A stretch of DNA of 64,000 nucleotides from Bactericera cockerelli (lineage: Eukaryota; Arthropoda; Insecta; Hemiptera; Triozidae): positions 23,815,049 to 23,879,048 of the forward strand of contig CM044963.1 of the NCBI GenBank assembly GCA_024516035.1. Reading direction: 5' to 3'. This document shows, in pieces, positions 1 to 12,200 of the stretch. The first letter of the stretch is position 1. Every line of letters begins with the position of its first letter. The notes under the pieces were generated by a model. It saw nothing but the letters and a program-made list of their open reading frames with translations. It was not told the DNA's origin and did no database searches. The translations under genes were made by a program, and so were the position numbers.

Positions 1-489
1 CTAAATTTTAAGATTGAAGATATTCAAGCGAGGTTAGGTAAGTTAATTCGAACAAGGTAAAAGATGGAACGAAAATAGTCAAGAATAAAAAGAAAAAGTA
101 GAATAGGTATATTATTTTTATTCAAACCTCACGTATTGTACGGTGGGAAAATCTCCTCTAATGAGTTTGAAGCTTCACGGACTCCACCTAGTGAATGATT
201 TGATCATCATTGAAAGTGGCAGTCAAATCATGATATGGTTTTGCTATTATGTAATGTGGGAAATCTTTCAAAATTAAGATGAAGAATACTTACCTTGAAG
301 TTAATGAAAAACGTGGAAGTTATTAAAGGAATAATGTATTGTATCAATTGTATAAATCTATACGTGCGTAGAGGCGTTGATATTGTGCCCAACAAATAAT
401 GTGACCATGACTTTATTTTATTTTCAACATCAGTATTTTTTAACATCTAACCATGAATTCACTAAGGTCCAAATTATGAAACAGGATTA
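1..489. other. AT-rich non-coding DNA
   Basis: I see no gene and no repeat family that recurs elsewhere in the window. Short open frames here have no recognisable domain. Confidence 0.5.
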
Positions 490-552
490 GTCTTCACCTC
501 GCAAGACGTTACTTAACTTCGGTCATTCTACGAGAATCGGTGCATTCTTGAA
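490..552 (-). repeat. 5S-derived SINE fragment (family D)
   Basis: This is the 5S-like head only, read on the minus strand. It retains the CGGTTCTCGT-like block and the AAGTTAAGCAACGTC-like box A region of 5S rRNA, here diverged. Confidence 0.7.
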
Positions 553-1066
553 TTTTATTGTAAGTAACTGTGTTGAAAAAGTTCACTATTATCTTATCTT
601 CGTAATGAAAAAGAAAAAATCAATTAATCGTGGACGATAAAGTGATGACATTTACTAAAATACATTTTATAACGACTTTCACTTCACATCTGCTCAGAAT
701 TAATCACACTAAACTTTGAAAATTTACAGGGTGTCTCATCGCTACGCACAAAACATTTTATCTATTGACAATATTATGGAAAAATGTGTTTTTATTTTAA
801 ATTATCTTCATAAAATTTGGAGAAAAAAAATATTTGAAAAAACAAAATAAAGAATAATATCAGATAGGTAACTGACTTATATCATAAATTGGACCAAAAA
901 GAGAAGGACAGAAATTAAGCCTTACTGTTGGTTGTATCTACTAACTATATTTCATCGCTCTATGTACTATCAATATTTTTATTATTATTATTTTTTGGCG
1001 GGATTATTGTCTTAAGCATTATTGCCTTATACCCTTTGTGATTTAAATAAATAGGTTTTTTTAAGG
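553..1066. other. AT-rich non-coding DNA
   Basis: No gene or recognisable repeat was seen in this interval. Confidence 0.4.
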
Positions 1067-1211
1067 TATCATATTTCTGTTCATCAATTTCGTGATATCA
1101 CAACTACTCAAACTCGCTTTACGAAATCTACGATGAAACCGGGACTTGAACCACCGACCTCCAGGTCACAAGCCCGCCGCCTTATCGATGAAGCTACTGT
1201 GAGGTCGGTGA
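1067..1211 (-). repeat. tRNA-derived SINE, family B
   Basis: The head resembles a tRNA with the pattern GTAGCTTGATCGATAAGGCGG (A-box side) and GGTTCAAGTCCCGG (B box). It is followed by the family body that ends in a GTTGTGATATCACGAAAGTGAT-like palindrome. This copy reads on the minus strand. Confidence 0.8.
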
Positions 1212-1785
1212 TGATTTATGTAAATAAATTTCTATAAAGAGTTTACTACTACTACTACTTTTTTGAACTGTCCCAACATGATGCTGTTTCGGAAATTTAT
1301 AGAATTTATAGTATGAATGCAGGAAAAACCAACATTACTTTTCAGTGCGAGTTGAGAATCACCCTGTATAATCCTACTCATATTTGTCGGTTCCTCTCCA
1401 ACACACACTCAAGTGGCTCTCAGAAATTCCAGAAGGGACCCCTCGTAGATCCCTCCTAACTAGACCGGAAACGATTTCCGGCGAGGGCCGTTACAAACCA
1501 CTTGTCCGCTACACCCCCTATAGTGATTATAGGGCCCACTGATTAGGGACGCAGTTAAGGGGTACTAGACCCTGACGAATTGACAAGGGGGGAGGTTGAA
1601 GATTTTAAGCAATTTGTCTTCCTTCAGCGTGCTCAATTGGCCTGAAACAGTCGAACTTGAACATATAATATAATATGTCTATTTAAAAAACTACAATTTT
1701 ACCGAACCTACATCTAGTAGAACTTATCACTGTTCTGTTTATACTGATATACTCATTATTTATTAGTTGATTGAAAGACAATTTT

Positions 1786-1937
1786 AAAAGGGTTGGGTGG
1801 AAGAGATTGCCACAGCCAAAAACCCCGCCTTTTAGGTAGGACTCTTTTATTGTTCTTATTTTTTTATTCAATCTATTTTTTTTTTTTCTTTATAATTTTA
1901 TTGTATTGTTCTAATATAATAATAGTAATATAATAAG
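1786..1937 (+). repeat. LINE 3' tail, family G
   Basis: It starts with GGGTTGGGTGGAAGAGATTG, passes a CCCCGCC block and ends in a TAATAATAG-like AT tail. The same 150-300 bp tail occurs at least twelve times in the window with different 5' ends, the pattern expected of 5'-truncated LINE insertions. The parent LINE is not identified here. Confidence 0.6.
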
Positions 1938-2464
1938 CGTGTTTTAATAATAAAAGTATTTCGTATTTTCTACGTATTTTTAACGATAATGTTATTTATC
2001 TTTTATTTTCTTGTTTCTATTGTTGTAAATTATGTATTCTGATTTTTATAATTAGTTGTTTGTACATATGGCCAATTAAAAAAGAGTTACCTAATAATAA
2101 TAATCATAAGACCAGACAACTTTCTTCAGTCTTTAAATACCACGCAGCTGACACCATTGAAGAAATCAATCAAGTCTTCAAATAAATAACATTCACAGCC
2201 CAAACGAATATAATTAATAGAAAAAAAAAACCATTTAAGATGAACCTACTGTCGATCTACCTATCTATCTTCTATTATATTAAAGTGGCGTTTTTAAACT
2301 TTAAAGTTAAATACACCACTACTGTAGATAAAGTCTTACTTAAATAGCCTGCAGCTAAGATTCTCGAGATATTCGCTGCTACCAATTAAAAAGAAATTTT
2401 GATCCTTCATCTATAATTATTACACATACATAACTATTCAGCAAACAAACATACACCTAATACT

Positions 2465-3072
2465 TATACAGGATGGTAAAAAATCCATCTGAACAAACAA
2501 TTAAGACAAATAAATACATACAAATATACCTGTACAGGATGTTAAAAAATTCATCTGGACAAACAATTAAGACAAATAAATACATACAAATCTATACCTG
2601 TACAGGATGGTAAAAAATCCATCTCAACAAACAATGAAGACAAATAAATACATACAAACATATACCTGTAAAGGATGGTAAAAATTTCATCTGAACAAAC
2701 AATTAATTAAGACAAATAAATACCTACAAACCTATACCTGTACAGAGTGTACAGGATGACATAATGGGATATGCTGTTGGCATAATGGGATATGCTGTTG
2801 GCATAATGGGATATGCTGTTGGCATAATGGGACTACCTGTCTTGCGCTGACAGTCTAAATAAAGAACTACTTATACTTATACAGGATGGTAAAAAATCCA
2901 TCTCAACAATCAATTAAGACAAATAAATACATACAAACCTATACCTGTACAGGGTGGTAAAAAATATATCTGGACAAACAATTAAGACAAATAAATACAC
3001 ACAAACCTATACCTGTACAGGATGGTAAAAAATACACCTGGACAAACAATTAAGACAAATAAATATATACCT
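2465..3072 (+). repeat. 65-68 bp tandem repeat (minisatellite)
   Basis: About seven units carry ACCTGTACAGGATGGTAAAAAA followed by a lysine-rich-looking ACAATTAAGACAAATAAATAC stretch. The array is interrupted near 2745-2880 by a second, shorter repeat. Open frames through it are by-products of the repeat. Confidence 0.85.
2760..2832 (+). repeat. 21-bp tandem repeat nested in the 66-bp array
   Basis: Three and a half perfect copies of CATAATGGGATATGCTGTTGG are present. Perfect identity suggests recent expansion. Confidence 0.9.
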
Positions 3073-3239
3073 ATAATAGGTGCAAAAGGCCCGAGGCATG
3101 GCCCTATATTTATTTATCCTAAACTCTACACAATGAGGCATTGCCGTCGTTCCGGACCTTCCGGCGTCACTACAATCAGATCTGAAGTGAGAGTGAACCC
3201 AGATCATTAGCAGACTGCAGTACAGTGCATCTAACAATA

Positions 3240-4800
3240 ATAAATAATAATAATAAACTTTGAATATTATTATACCAACAACTGACATCTCATGATGTTT
3301 GCCAATAGACACAGTAGGTACATTTGTACGTACATAAATATGTATGTATTACATAATATTAAATAAATAAATATACTAAGGGCCTGCTGAGGAAGAGTTC
3401 TCTCAACTAACTAATTAACTATCGGAAATTGACTAGCAATTCGTGGAATATATCGATAATTGATGCCAATTCTTAATATTAATAAGTTCTAATAGAGCTG
3501 ATTTAACACGAAAAGTGAGAGTTCGGTCAATAGTTGAAGTCAATTCCTGCGAACGTATTACTTACCTATACACTTACTGCTCGACAATCTGTTATGTATG
3601 TTTCATGGCGGTATAATTGGATGTTTTGATAGTAAAATATCACGTCATATCTTTACGAAATAACCCGCATTTATAACATAAAGTGGTAAAAGCCGTGTTT
3701 TGAATCACTAGGGATTCGAATCTTTTTCAGAATCTCATGATTCGTCGTTTGCAAATCGCTATAAATTAATTTAACTTGAAAAAACTAATTTTTACATAAT
3801 AATATATTATGTGTTTGAGCTATTGTTTTGTTGTTGTTGAGAAAGATACCTTTCTTCCATGAATATATTTTTCTTTTTTTTTTCAAACTGGATTTTTAAT
3901 TTTTATGAGCAATATGAGCACAATCAAAATGGTTTAATCAAACTTTCAATTTTTACTTGTTCACAGATAGACACAATTTCATCACTCGTGCCAACACAAC
4001 CATCGCAAATTGTTCTTTCAAGCCACTTGCGGCCCAAACTCGTCATCGAAGCAATTTGCGGCCCAAATCCGTCATCGAACCCCCCGAAATTGAACTCGAC
4101 TGTCCGACTCAACTGAATTGGTGTTCCATCCTGCGGCCATGTCTCTCACGTGAATCTCAGAATGAAGCGATTCGGCAAATCCTCGAGTCGGAATTCCAAC
4201 AAAAGTCTCAGTCTGAAGACTTCCTCCTGCCTTTCTCCCGGGTTCGATGAGGGGAAGCAACAGTATGGCGGAACACAACGCTCACTCTCAATGGTAAAGA
4301 AATAAATCTTCTCTCTAATTTGTAAAAAAAAAAATGGGTGATTCTATTACTTTCCTTTCTATTGGATAAGGAAATTCCAAAGATAAAAAAAGAATAACAA
4401 GAGTTAGTTATCTTGTCATATTATTATTATTGAATATTTTATTGGCACACTACATAATACAGACTGCAACACAGGACATGAAATGAAAAGAATAGAATAT
4501 GTAGCGAACCAAGAGGCGAGGTTATAGCCTGTGGTTTTCTCTTCCACCGAACTCCAAGGTCAACTTCGTGGCCAGGGTATGGGTTCGACTTCCGGGGCTG
4601 AGTAAAAAATATACAACCTCGTGAGGAAAAAATATACAACCTCGTGAGGAAAAAAATTTTTTCTTGTCACCCTCTAATACCAACTGTAGAGTATCCGATT
4701 CACTACCATTTTTAACCCCCCCCCCCCTCCCCTCCCCCTGGTCCATATTTTGTAAACCTCTACCTCTTCAAGTAGTAAGGGCCAATTTAATGTATAATAC
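3240..4800. other. Non-coding DNA
   Basis: No gene is supported. At 4025-4085 a short motif, TGCGGCCCAAA followed by CGTCATCGAA, is duplicated. At 4590-4660 a TATACAACCTCGTGAGG unit is repeated. Open frames of 85-97 codons on both strands at 3859-4278 overlap one another and show no domain. Confidence 0.4.
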
Positions 4801-4802
4801 CT

Positions 4803-5010
4803 AATAATAATACTCTTTAGTGGAAGGTAATTACCAGGCGAGGTTAATGCTCAAACCATTTCCTACCACCTAACCCTCAGAGTCTTATTATTATGTGGTC
4901 ACAAACTCAAATTTAATGAGGAAAAATTCACGCACTGGATGGGATTCGATCTAACGGATCCCTACGCTACCTAAATTACCAGACTGGCCCGTTAACCCCT
5001 TGACTACCAA
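4803..5010 (-). repeat. tRNA-derived SINE, family A
   Basis: A minus-strand copy. The tRNA-like head has TAGTCAAGGGGTTAA (A box) and a diverged GGTTCGAATCC-like B box. The body contains the AGACTCTGAGGGTTAGGTGG block and the tail is TAAAGAGTATTATTA. Confidence 0.8.
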
Positions 5011-5429
5011 TGTACATGTATCGCGATCCCTTGTAGGGTTCCGCGGACCCTACTTAACCTACTTTAGGACTCCCTGATATAAAGGAAGATTCAAGAGATA
5101 GTCTACCTCACGGACAAAGAAGTAACATTCCTGAGATGACAAATTAATCAGTTGAGGTCATTTCTATTGGACGTCCTCTCGCTAATTGCGGTGCTATTAG
5201 CTTTTACATGATTGACTGATGTTCCCGCAAAAACATTTCTGTAAAAAAGAACTGGCGAATACCTTGGAAACCAAGTAAAAATGATTGAGGATGGGTCTTC
5301 TGTATACAAAAAAGAAATGAAAAATAAAATTAATGATTTATTATTATTACCTATTATATCACAAATGAAATATTGGAAATAACAGTAACGTATTCTGTGA
5401 AAGAAGAACCAAATAAATATTCTTTTCCT

Positions 5430-5535
5430 TTCACTTTTCCCATCCTACTTGGGGTCGACACTGTTCAACCTCATGGTTGAGGTCGGTTGGTTGTGGCACA
5501 TGTTTTATGGCTGGATGCCCTTCCTAACGGCAACG
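5430..5535 (+). repeat. Dispersed repeat fragment with GGATGCCCTTCCTAACG
   Basis: The block CTACTTGGGGTCGACAC...GGCTGGATGCCCTTCCTAACG resembles a repeat I recall from many animal genomes. A related inverted fragment (ATGAGGTTGAACAACGTCGACC) lies at 60870-60930. Confidence 0.4.
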
Positions 5536-5587
5536 ATTCTATTCGATTTAAGTACTGATAAAATACACATGTGTACAAAAGAGAAAC

Positions 5588-5787
5588 CTGGATATAAGAG
5601 AAGAAAAAAAAAAAAAAAAAATTCTGGATATAAAATAAAACAAACAAAAAAATTTGTTTGTTTCATTTTATGTCATCTTATCTGTATTTTTTGTCTTTTG
5701 TTCTACTTCTCTGTAACATAGTGTACATGCATTTTTGTATATTTCCACAATAAAAATAAATACCAATACCAGTTCTCTTATATCCAG
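5588..5787. repeat. Foldback remnant with CTGGATATAAGAGAA ends
   Basis: CTGGATATAAGAGAA near 5588 is matched by TTCTCTTATATCCAG near 5773. The same terminal sequence begins the pogo-like remnant at 41498, so this may be a deletion derivative of that family. Confidence 0.45.
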
Positions 5788-6299
5788 ATTCTACTCTATC
5801 AGATCTGTCTCTTTTTCGGCCTCGTCTTGCCATCGTGAAACGGACCCACTTGTTTACAATGGACGGCAATTACTGCTTCCTATAATTAGGTGCGCACACA
5901 TTTCCTCAGCTCAGTTGGCAGTGGTCCAGAAGACTTCTCTTTTTACACTCCATACACACAATACATGACAGTTCTACACATGACACTTCGACTTCAAGGA
6001 AATGCGTTGCAATTTATTGCAGTTCTGTCGACAAAAAAAAAAAAAAAAAAAACTGCACGATATTCCGTGTTGAATAACATATAGTAGGGGACAACCCCTG
6101 GTATAATGATAAAAAGAACCAAAATCTAGCTGAAAAAGTTTCCCCCCCCAAAATAATGGTACACGTGTTTTTAGCATTTTTTTTAATTTAATTTTAATCC
6201 GTTCTCTAGATATTTCAAGTGGCTCGTGTTAACAAATCCCAGAGAGCTGACAAAATATTTGTATACCAAATTTGCTTATAGCTAGGTATTTGTTAGAGA

Positions 6300-6475
6300 T
6301 ACGTCTGTTGCGCTCGTGTTGACCCAGCAGCCCAGCACCTAAATGGAAAATAGTGTGTCACTTCTCATTCATCTGAGGGGATTTATGCAACCGAACGGTT
6401 AAGGTACAACACAGACCACAAGCGTTAACAAGTAGCTCTTGTTTTATGGCTACGAAATAAATAAGGCTGTGAAAA
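6300..6475 (+). repeat. SINE fragment, family F (3' part)
   Basis: It shares GCGCTCGTGTTGACCCAGCA, TAGTGTGTCACTTCTC and the GGCTACGAAATAAATAAGGC tail with the copies at 33672 and 54450. The tRNA-like head is missing. Confidence 0.7.
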
Positions 6476-6643
6476 AAAAAAACATTTAGTGCGATTAAAG
6501 TACAGACCTATATTAAAACAGAATCTTTTTCCATCAGTAATAGCTGTAATACAAATGATAATATCTCTAGTGGGTGTATTGGTGGAACGTGGCCCTAAAT
6601 GTACATGTATACAGGGTATGCATAAAGTCTATTACATACTATT

Positions 6644-6872
6644 GCACTGATAGTCAAGTGGTTAAGGCGCTAGCATGGTAATCCAGGTGATGTAGGGATC
6701 CGTTGGTTCGGATTCCACCTAGTGCATGAATTTTCCCTCATTAATTTGTGTTTTGACCATATAAAAATATAAGACTCTGAGGGTTAGGTGGTAGAAAATG
6801 CTTTGAGCATTAACTTTTGAGAATTAGCCTGGTGGTTAACTTCCACTAAAGAGTATTATTATTATTATTATT
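6644..6872 (+). repeat. tRNA-derived SINE, family A (full-length copy)
   Basis: The best family A copy in the window. The head holds TAGTCAAGTGGTTAAGGCGC as A-box region and GGTTCGGATTCCACC as B box. The body runs through AGACTCTGAGGGTTAGGTGG to AAAGAGTATTATTATTATTA. The arrangement (RNA polymerase III internal promoter, unrelated body, simple tail) is that of a tRNA-derived SINE. Confidence 0.85.
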
Positions 6873-7027
6873 AAGTCTCACCCACCCGGTGGTTAACCTG
6901 TACACTTGTTCAGCCAGCCCAAAACTGTCGTTATCAAAAAAAAGGTTGAATAATTTGTTTGAAAGGTCTGGTTCAGAGGATTTCATAATATCAAAAAGGT
7001 TCATCTTTCTACCAATTATTACGGTTC

Positions 7028-7145
7028 TGATCTAGGTATAAGGCGGCGGATTTGTAACCTGGGGGCCGGGTGTTCAAGTCCCGGCTTCAGCCTGGATTTA
7101 GTAAAGCGAGTTTGAGTAGTTGTGATATCACGAAAGTGATAAACC
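7028..7145 (+). repeat. tRNA-derived SINE, family B
   Basis: The copy lacks the first bases of the head. It retains TATAAGGCGGCGGATTTGTAACC, GTTCAAGTCCCGG and the TAGTTGTGATATCACGAAAG end. Confidence 0.75.
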
Positions 7146-7222
7146 CAAATTTAATATGAAAACTTTCTTGATACCCTATAGTCCCTATACCACCTATACC
7201 CGGCCCAGATTAGATGCATATA

Positions 7223-7433
7223 CAGAGTGTACGAAAAGTCCCGGAACGAATTTTTATCTTTTTAACCACTCAAAATAGAGACTGGATTTTTTGTATGATG
7301 TTTGAAATTTCAATTCCGCCAAAAAATGGACAATTTTGCCTTAGAACTTCATTCAAAACTTGAAGTATCTATCTTGAGATTCTTGAGCCGTTAAAGAGAT
7401 AAAAATCCGTTCGGGGACTTTTCGTTCACTCTG
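7223..7433. mobile_element. Short TA-flanked foldback element
   Basis: CAGAGTGTACGAAAAGTCCC at the left is answered by GGGGACTTTTCGTTCACTCTG at the right, and both ends abut a TA dinucleotide. Such TA duplications with CAG-starting inverted repeats are typical of non-autonomous Tc1/mariner elements. Confidence 0.7.
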
Positions 7434-7522
7434 TAAATTCTTCAGCTAATAGTTTTAAAAATCATTCTTTGGTGGGCTTGAACTGATTGAAGATATTCAG
7501 TAGGCAAGTATGAATTAGATTA

Positions 7523-7656
7523 AGGACGGAATTAATAGACGTTTTTGTAATACCTCTGTGGCGCTAAGTCACGGATTGCGTACTGTTTAAGATAGGGAAA
7601 ACCGTCGACTCATAGCCATGAATTGAGATATAGAACTTGTTTATTGATTTCGCCCT
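7523..7656. mobile_element. MITE, GGGCGGAATTAATAGAC family
   Basis: One of six or more copies of a ~130-bp element whose ends are GGGCGGAATTAATAGAC and its complement. Its interior contains CTCTGTGGCGCTAAGTCACG. The right end of this copy is diverged. Confidence 0.75.
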
Positions 7657-7730
7657 TAGATGACTGAAGATTTAAACTGTTGATCTCATGTTTTAAGGAC
7701 ATCGGACATTGGGAAGTTCTCAATCTAGAC

Positions 7731-8328
7731 CAAGGAATTAATAAACTTTTTTGTAATACCTCTGTGGAGCTAAGTCTAGATTTTGAGTATTGTCTTATGC
7801 TGGGTCCACACAGGTGCAATATGCAACATGTTGCTGCAACATGAATTCACTCTGTGTGGACGGCTTCTGAACACGAACATGAATGTTCAAAAATTATCCA
7901 TGAGGATGTCGGTTTTCTACCGAACATCTTTGATCTTTGTTATTATTATTATTATTAAACATTTGGATCAAGTTTTATTTACAATAAAGTAGGTACATAG
8001 AATATTTACATAGAAATTGAAATAAAACAAAACTTGATCAAGGGCGGTGCTAATGCCAACGGCATTCTCTTCCTTTGTTGTTCATTCTCAACAACGGCAT
8101 TTGTTGCTACTATGTTGCACGTGTTTGGACGGCACCTGAACATAGAAACAGAATAGATCACTGACGAACACGAACTGCAACACGTTGCTGCAACAGTGCT
8201 CCAATTATCACACACATGTTGCAGCAACGTGTTGCATGTTGCACCTGTGTGGACCCAGCATTAGATGGGGAAAACTAATGCTCAGTCATAACTTAAAATC
8301 TCGACTTTATCTCTTAATTTCGCCCTAA
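7731..8328. mobile_element. MITE of the GGGCGG family, split by a second element
   Basis: The left half (7731-7797) and right half (8261-8328) of one MITE flank the 463-bp element at 7798-8260. TTA is duplicated on both sides of the insert. Confidence 0.7.
7798..8260. mobile_element. Foldback element, TGCTGGGTCCACAC family
   Basis: Inverted ends TGCTGGGTCCACACAGGTGC and GCACCTGTGTGGACCCAGCA are perfect over 20 bp and flanked by TTA on both sides (7795-7797 and 8261-8263). The ends extend inward through repeated GTTGCAGCAAC motifs. TTA duplications suggest a PIF/Harbinger-like source; this is inference from duplication size only. Confidence 0.8.
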
Positions 8329-8599
8329 ATGATGCTAGTAAACATGTATAAGACAAGTTTAGTATAAGTAGTTAGGTACCTACATAGTGCTTTATTGACC
8401 GAACGAAATGGCTGTCTTAAGGTGGTCCATATTTTTTTTCTCAATTTATAAAACACAATTTTGCAAGTAGCGGACCAAGGCATGGCCCTATGTTTATTTT
8501 TCCTAACCCTACTTCACACCAGAGACATTTTTAATTGGATGATATAATCTGTCTGAGGTTTACAGTTCACAGAACCACTATAGTTGATAGTAATATTAT

Positions 8600-9179
8600 A
8601 CAATCATCTTACCATCAGCATGATTATTGCTACCTCCGCACTAATAACTGATTAGACGGTTAGGTAAGGATTTAATAGATTTATTTATTTTATAACGTTA
8701 CGGAGACTTTACTGTCATTTAGATGTTTATGGATATCAGCAGATGTAGAGAGGTTGTCATTTTTGATCTCTTGTTGAACAACTTCTAGTAGTTTCATGAT
8801 AATCAGTCTAGAATGAATCAGTTGGTTTTTTTTATGGCTGAAAAAATAATGTATGACGTTTGTTTTATACTATGGATGAATTATGTTACATAGTCAAACA
8901 TAAATATTTAATGCATGATTTTTCTTATGAAATAAATAAATATGTGATCTATGTGTTATTATTTTACAATATCAGTCATTTTACAATTTGGATATTATTA
9001 ATGGCCGTTCACTTTTAATCAAAAGCACGTGATATCGCACAAAAAATATTTTTTGGTGTAACCACTTTTTGACGGAAATCACAACACAAAATTTAGGTAT
9101 ATTTGCCATTAGAAGTTTCCAATAATTAACAATTAAAAGTTTCTAAGAATAATTAACAAAAATTTGTCTTCTGTTACAG
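8600..9179. other. AT-rich non-coding DNA upstream of first detected exon
   Basis: Probably intron of the PDZ gene, because the exon at 9180 is preceded by a splice acceptor and not by an obvious start. No further exon was recognised here. Confidence 0.4.
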
Positions 9180-9275
9180 GAGCACATAAACAATCATGCA
9201 AATACCCTGGGATCCACTAAGATTACCAAGACCAAGGACTTGAAGCTGAACGGGGGAGGAATCTACGACACCATG
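9180..9275 (+). CDS. PDZ gene, first exon detected
   Basis: Acceptor CTGTTACAG and donor GTAAGA bound 32 in-frame codons ending in GGGIYDTM. Because it opens with an acceptor, at least one exon must precede it. An alternative start at the methionine in the next exon cannot be excluded. Confidence 0.75.
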
Positions 9276-12200
9276 GTAAGATCTGGCCTTTATTCCAGAA
9301 AGTAGTTTCACTCTCATACTCCCCAAATCTCCCTATCAACCTTCAGTCCGTCACACAACGCACTCTGATTGGGTTTTTTTCGATTCAAATCAACCAATCA
9401 TGCCGGGTCCACACTAAGTGAATATTGTTTGCTAACAATGTTCGCGAACAATGTTCGCTAACAATGTTATTTCAAACAAGTCGTAAAAACATTTTCTAAT
9501 GCCGGGTCTACACTGCGAACATTGTTAGCTAACAATGATCGCTTAGTGTGGACCCGGCATCATCATCATAGGGTGGCGTCATTGTGAACGATGGTAGCCA
9601 GACAGTCGAGGATGACTCAGCACTTCTACCACTGTCTTTACTAGGAGGCTAATAATTGACAAGGGCCCCCAGAACCAAGCCAATGCTGGTCTACTCCCTG
9701 TATATAGTCCCCCAGCCAGACTATGATTATGAATAAAAAAAATAAACTCTTCCTCTTCAGATCTCGTCCAAAATGTCCTCGGCGGAGTTGCTCTCCCTAT
9801 CGCGCAAGAAGAAGTCTGCCTCTTCTGTCCCAACCAGCCCTGTGCCTCCTCCGGCCTACAACAATAATACTTCCGCTTACAACAACAATATGGCGCCGTC
9901 TTACAACAACAATACGTCGCCGCCATCTTATAATAACAGTCCGCCATCTTACAACAGAGAGTACTCAGTCTACAGCGATAGCAATGTACTCAAGAACCAT
10001 TCCAGCAATAATAAGAACAATAATAATAACAGGTAAGTAGCTAGAGGATATAGAATAGAATAGAATAGAAATTACCTTGTTTATACTGCCGAGGTGAGAC
10101 TAAAAAGTCCCTTTATTCCAGCAGTCTAAACAAGGTCTCGTTTATTTTCAAATTTAAACAGTAGCTAAAGAACTATAAACAGAGAACTGACCAGCCAACC
10201 TTACAAGCCAGGCTAGTGTGCAGTTTTCCAAGGGTTTAATAACTTTTAAAGAAAAAGCCCAAGTCCGCACGATGCCGCGATGGTTGATCGCACATAGAAA
10301 TATGTGGTTCGGAGGATAACTTGTCATGTCCCGGCTAGGTTTCAAACCCGCGACCGCTGGATTACCAGTCACACGCCTTGAACACTGAGCTACCGGGACA
10401 GACAACAGATATAGACATTGAATACAATAAATTCCCTACGGTCTAACCCCCATTTACACTGGCGCCAATTGAAGAATTTAATCTTGCACTTAACAAGTCA
10501 GTAGCAATTTGATTATGTACCAATTGTTTCTTGGATTCCTGATGAAATTATTTCATTCTCTTTCTCCCTCAATCAGTTCACCAAAACAAGCGTCCACTCC
10601 ACTTGGCAACATCGAGAACACCCTCTACAACGGCACGGTGGGAACTCCTCACTACACCAGCGCTCCTGGTGGCGACACAACGAACGAGTTGGACAGAAGT
10701 GAGGCCGAGGCGAGGCTGTGTAAACTTCGCCAGGAACTGGACCGGAAGAGGATATTCATCAAGAACATGAAGATGAGCCTGGACACGGTGGATAGTTCAG
10801 AGTGAGTGAAGAGGTCGTGAGTTCGAATACTTTTGTGGATTCTTTTTTCTCAAGATACCCACACAATTATTATTATTATTTAATTATTTATTAGACAATA
10901 AGGCATAATTATGTACAGTACAGTAAGGGGCAAGGACTCTCTTTAAATAAATATTCATAAAAAAAACAAATAGTTAGAGCACGAATAAATGAAAAAATAG
11001 AATCAATATAAACAATAAAAAGCAAAAAAAAGATAAATATGTACAGATGTACAATTGTACACACATAATAATATGTCCTAACCAAGAGGCCGGGTTGTTG
11101 CCTAATATGACAATCTCTTCCACCCACAATGAGCTTACAAGCATTGGTGGACTTTGTGAGTGGTTAAGGGCCAAATATTAAAACAGGCATTAAAATTGTG
11201 ATAATAACACAAGTAACTAGCTCTTTATCTTATCATTATCTGATTACCTACTTTCACACAATGTGCATAGATTTTTTTTTTTTTGGTACCGCTTTAACTA
11301 TTGAGTCATTCGCGTAGTTTGGATATTATTATATTTTGTTGTATATTTTTAGGTTTTTGAGGTATACAAAAGTGGAGTTTATTGTCATCCAAGTGGATCA
11401 TTCGGGTCATCCCTTAGGGAGGGAAAAGGGTCTAGGTTGTTTCTGATTGATGAATGCAGTGGACATTCAAAGATGTGGGCCAAAGATTGTCACCACACTA
11501 ACACAAGGGGGGTGGTGTCTTGGTGAATAAGAAACTGTGTGTCAGTCTAGTGTGACCCAGTCTCAGTCTAGATTTGATTTATATTATTGTTTCTTGTTTC
11601 CCTATATTCCAGCAACATAGACATCAGGATTCAGCACGCGGAGCTTGAGTATCAGCTGGGGAAAGAGGAGTTGAACCTGCTCAACATTCTGGAGGAGTTC
11701 CGGAACCTACAGACCTCCATAGAGAACAACTTCAAGAGTGAGGGGTACTTCCACGAGAGTCTGAGCATATACAAGTGAGCTTTTTTATAACTTTCATTTT
11801 ATTTTTATAATACCTACATAAATTATTCAATAATAAAATTGACTGTCCTGAAATTTTATCAAACATAAAAATAAATATTCCTAAACCAACACTAAGAAAC
11901 AATAATTACAAAATATTTCATATTACTTGTAGGTATAATACTAAATACACGTCATCACTGAACTACATACTAACAACATTTAACAATAAATATTAAAAAC
12001 TAGACTTAGCCATGGATTATTCCCAACTATTAAAAGCAATAGGTAGGGAATAGTATATAGGTTATATACATTTAGCACACTACATTATCAAGTTATTGTT
12101 CATAAGATAATATAAAATATTTCGATGTTTTTTTCTTTAAAATATAATATTGTAAAGTAACCCTCCAATAGAATTATTCATCCATTATAAAAAAATAATG

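Noticed and set aside
2465..3072. CRISPR-like array
   Set aside because: The units are tandem without unique spacers, and the genome is eukaryotic.
3857..4278. Opposing 60-97 codon frames around 4 kb
   Set aside because: They overlap on both strands, contain an internal duplication and show no domain.
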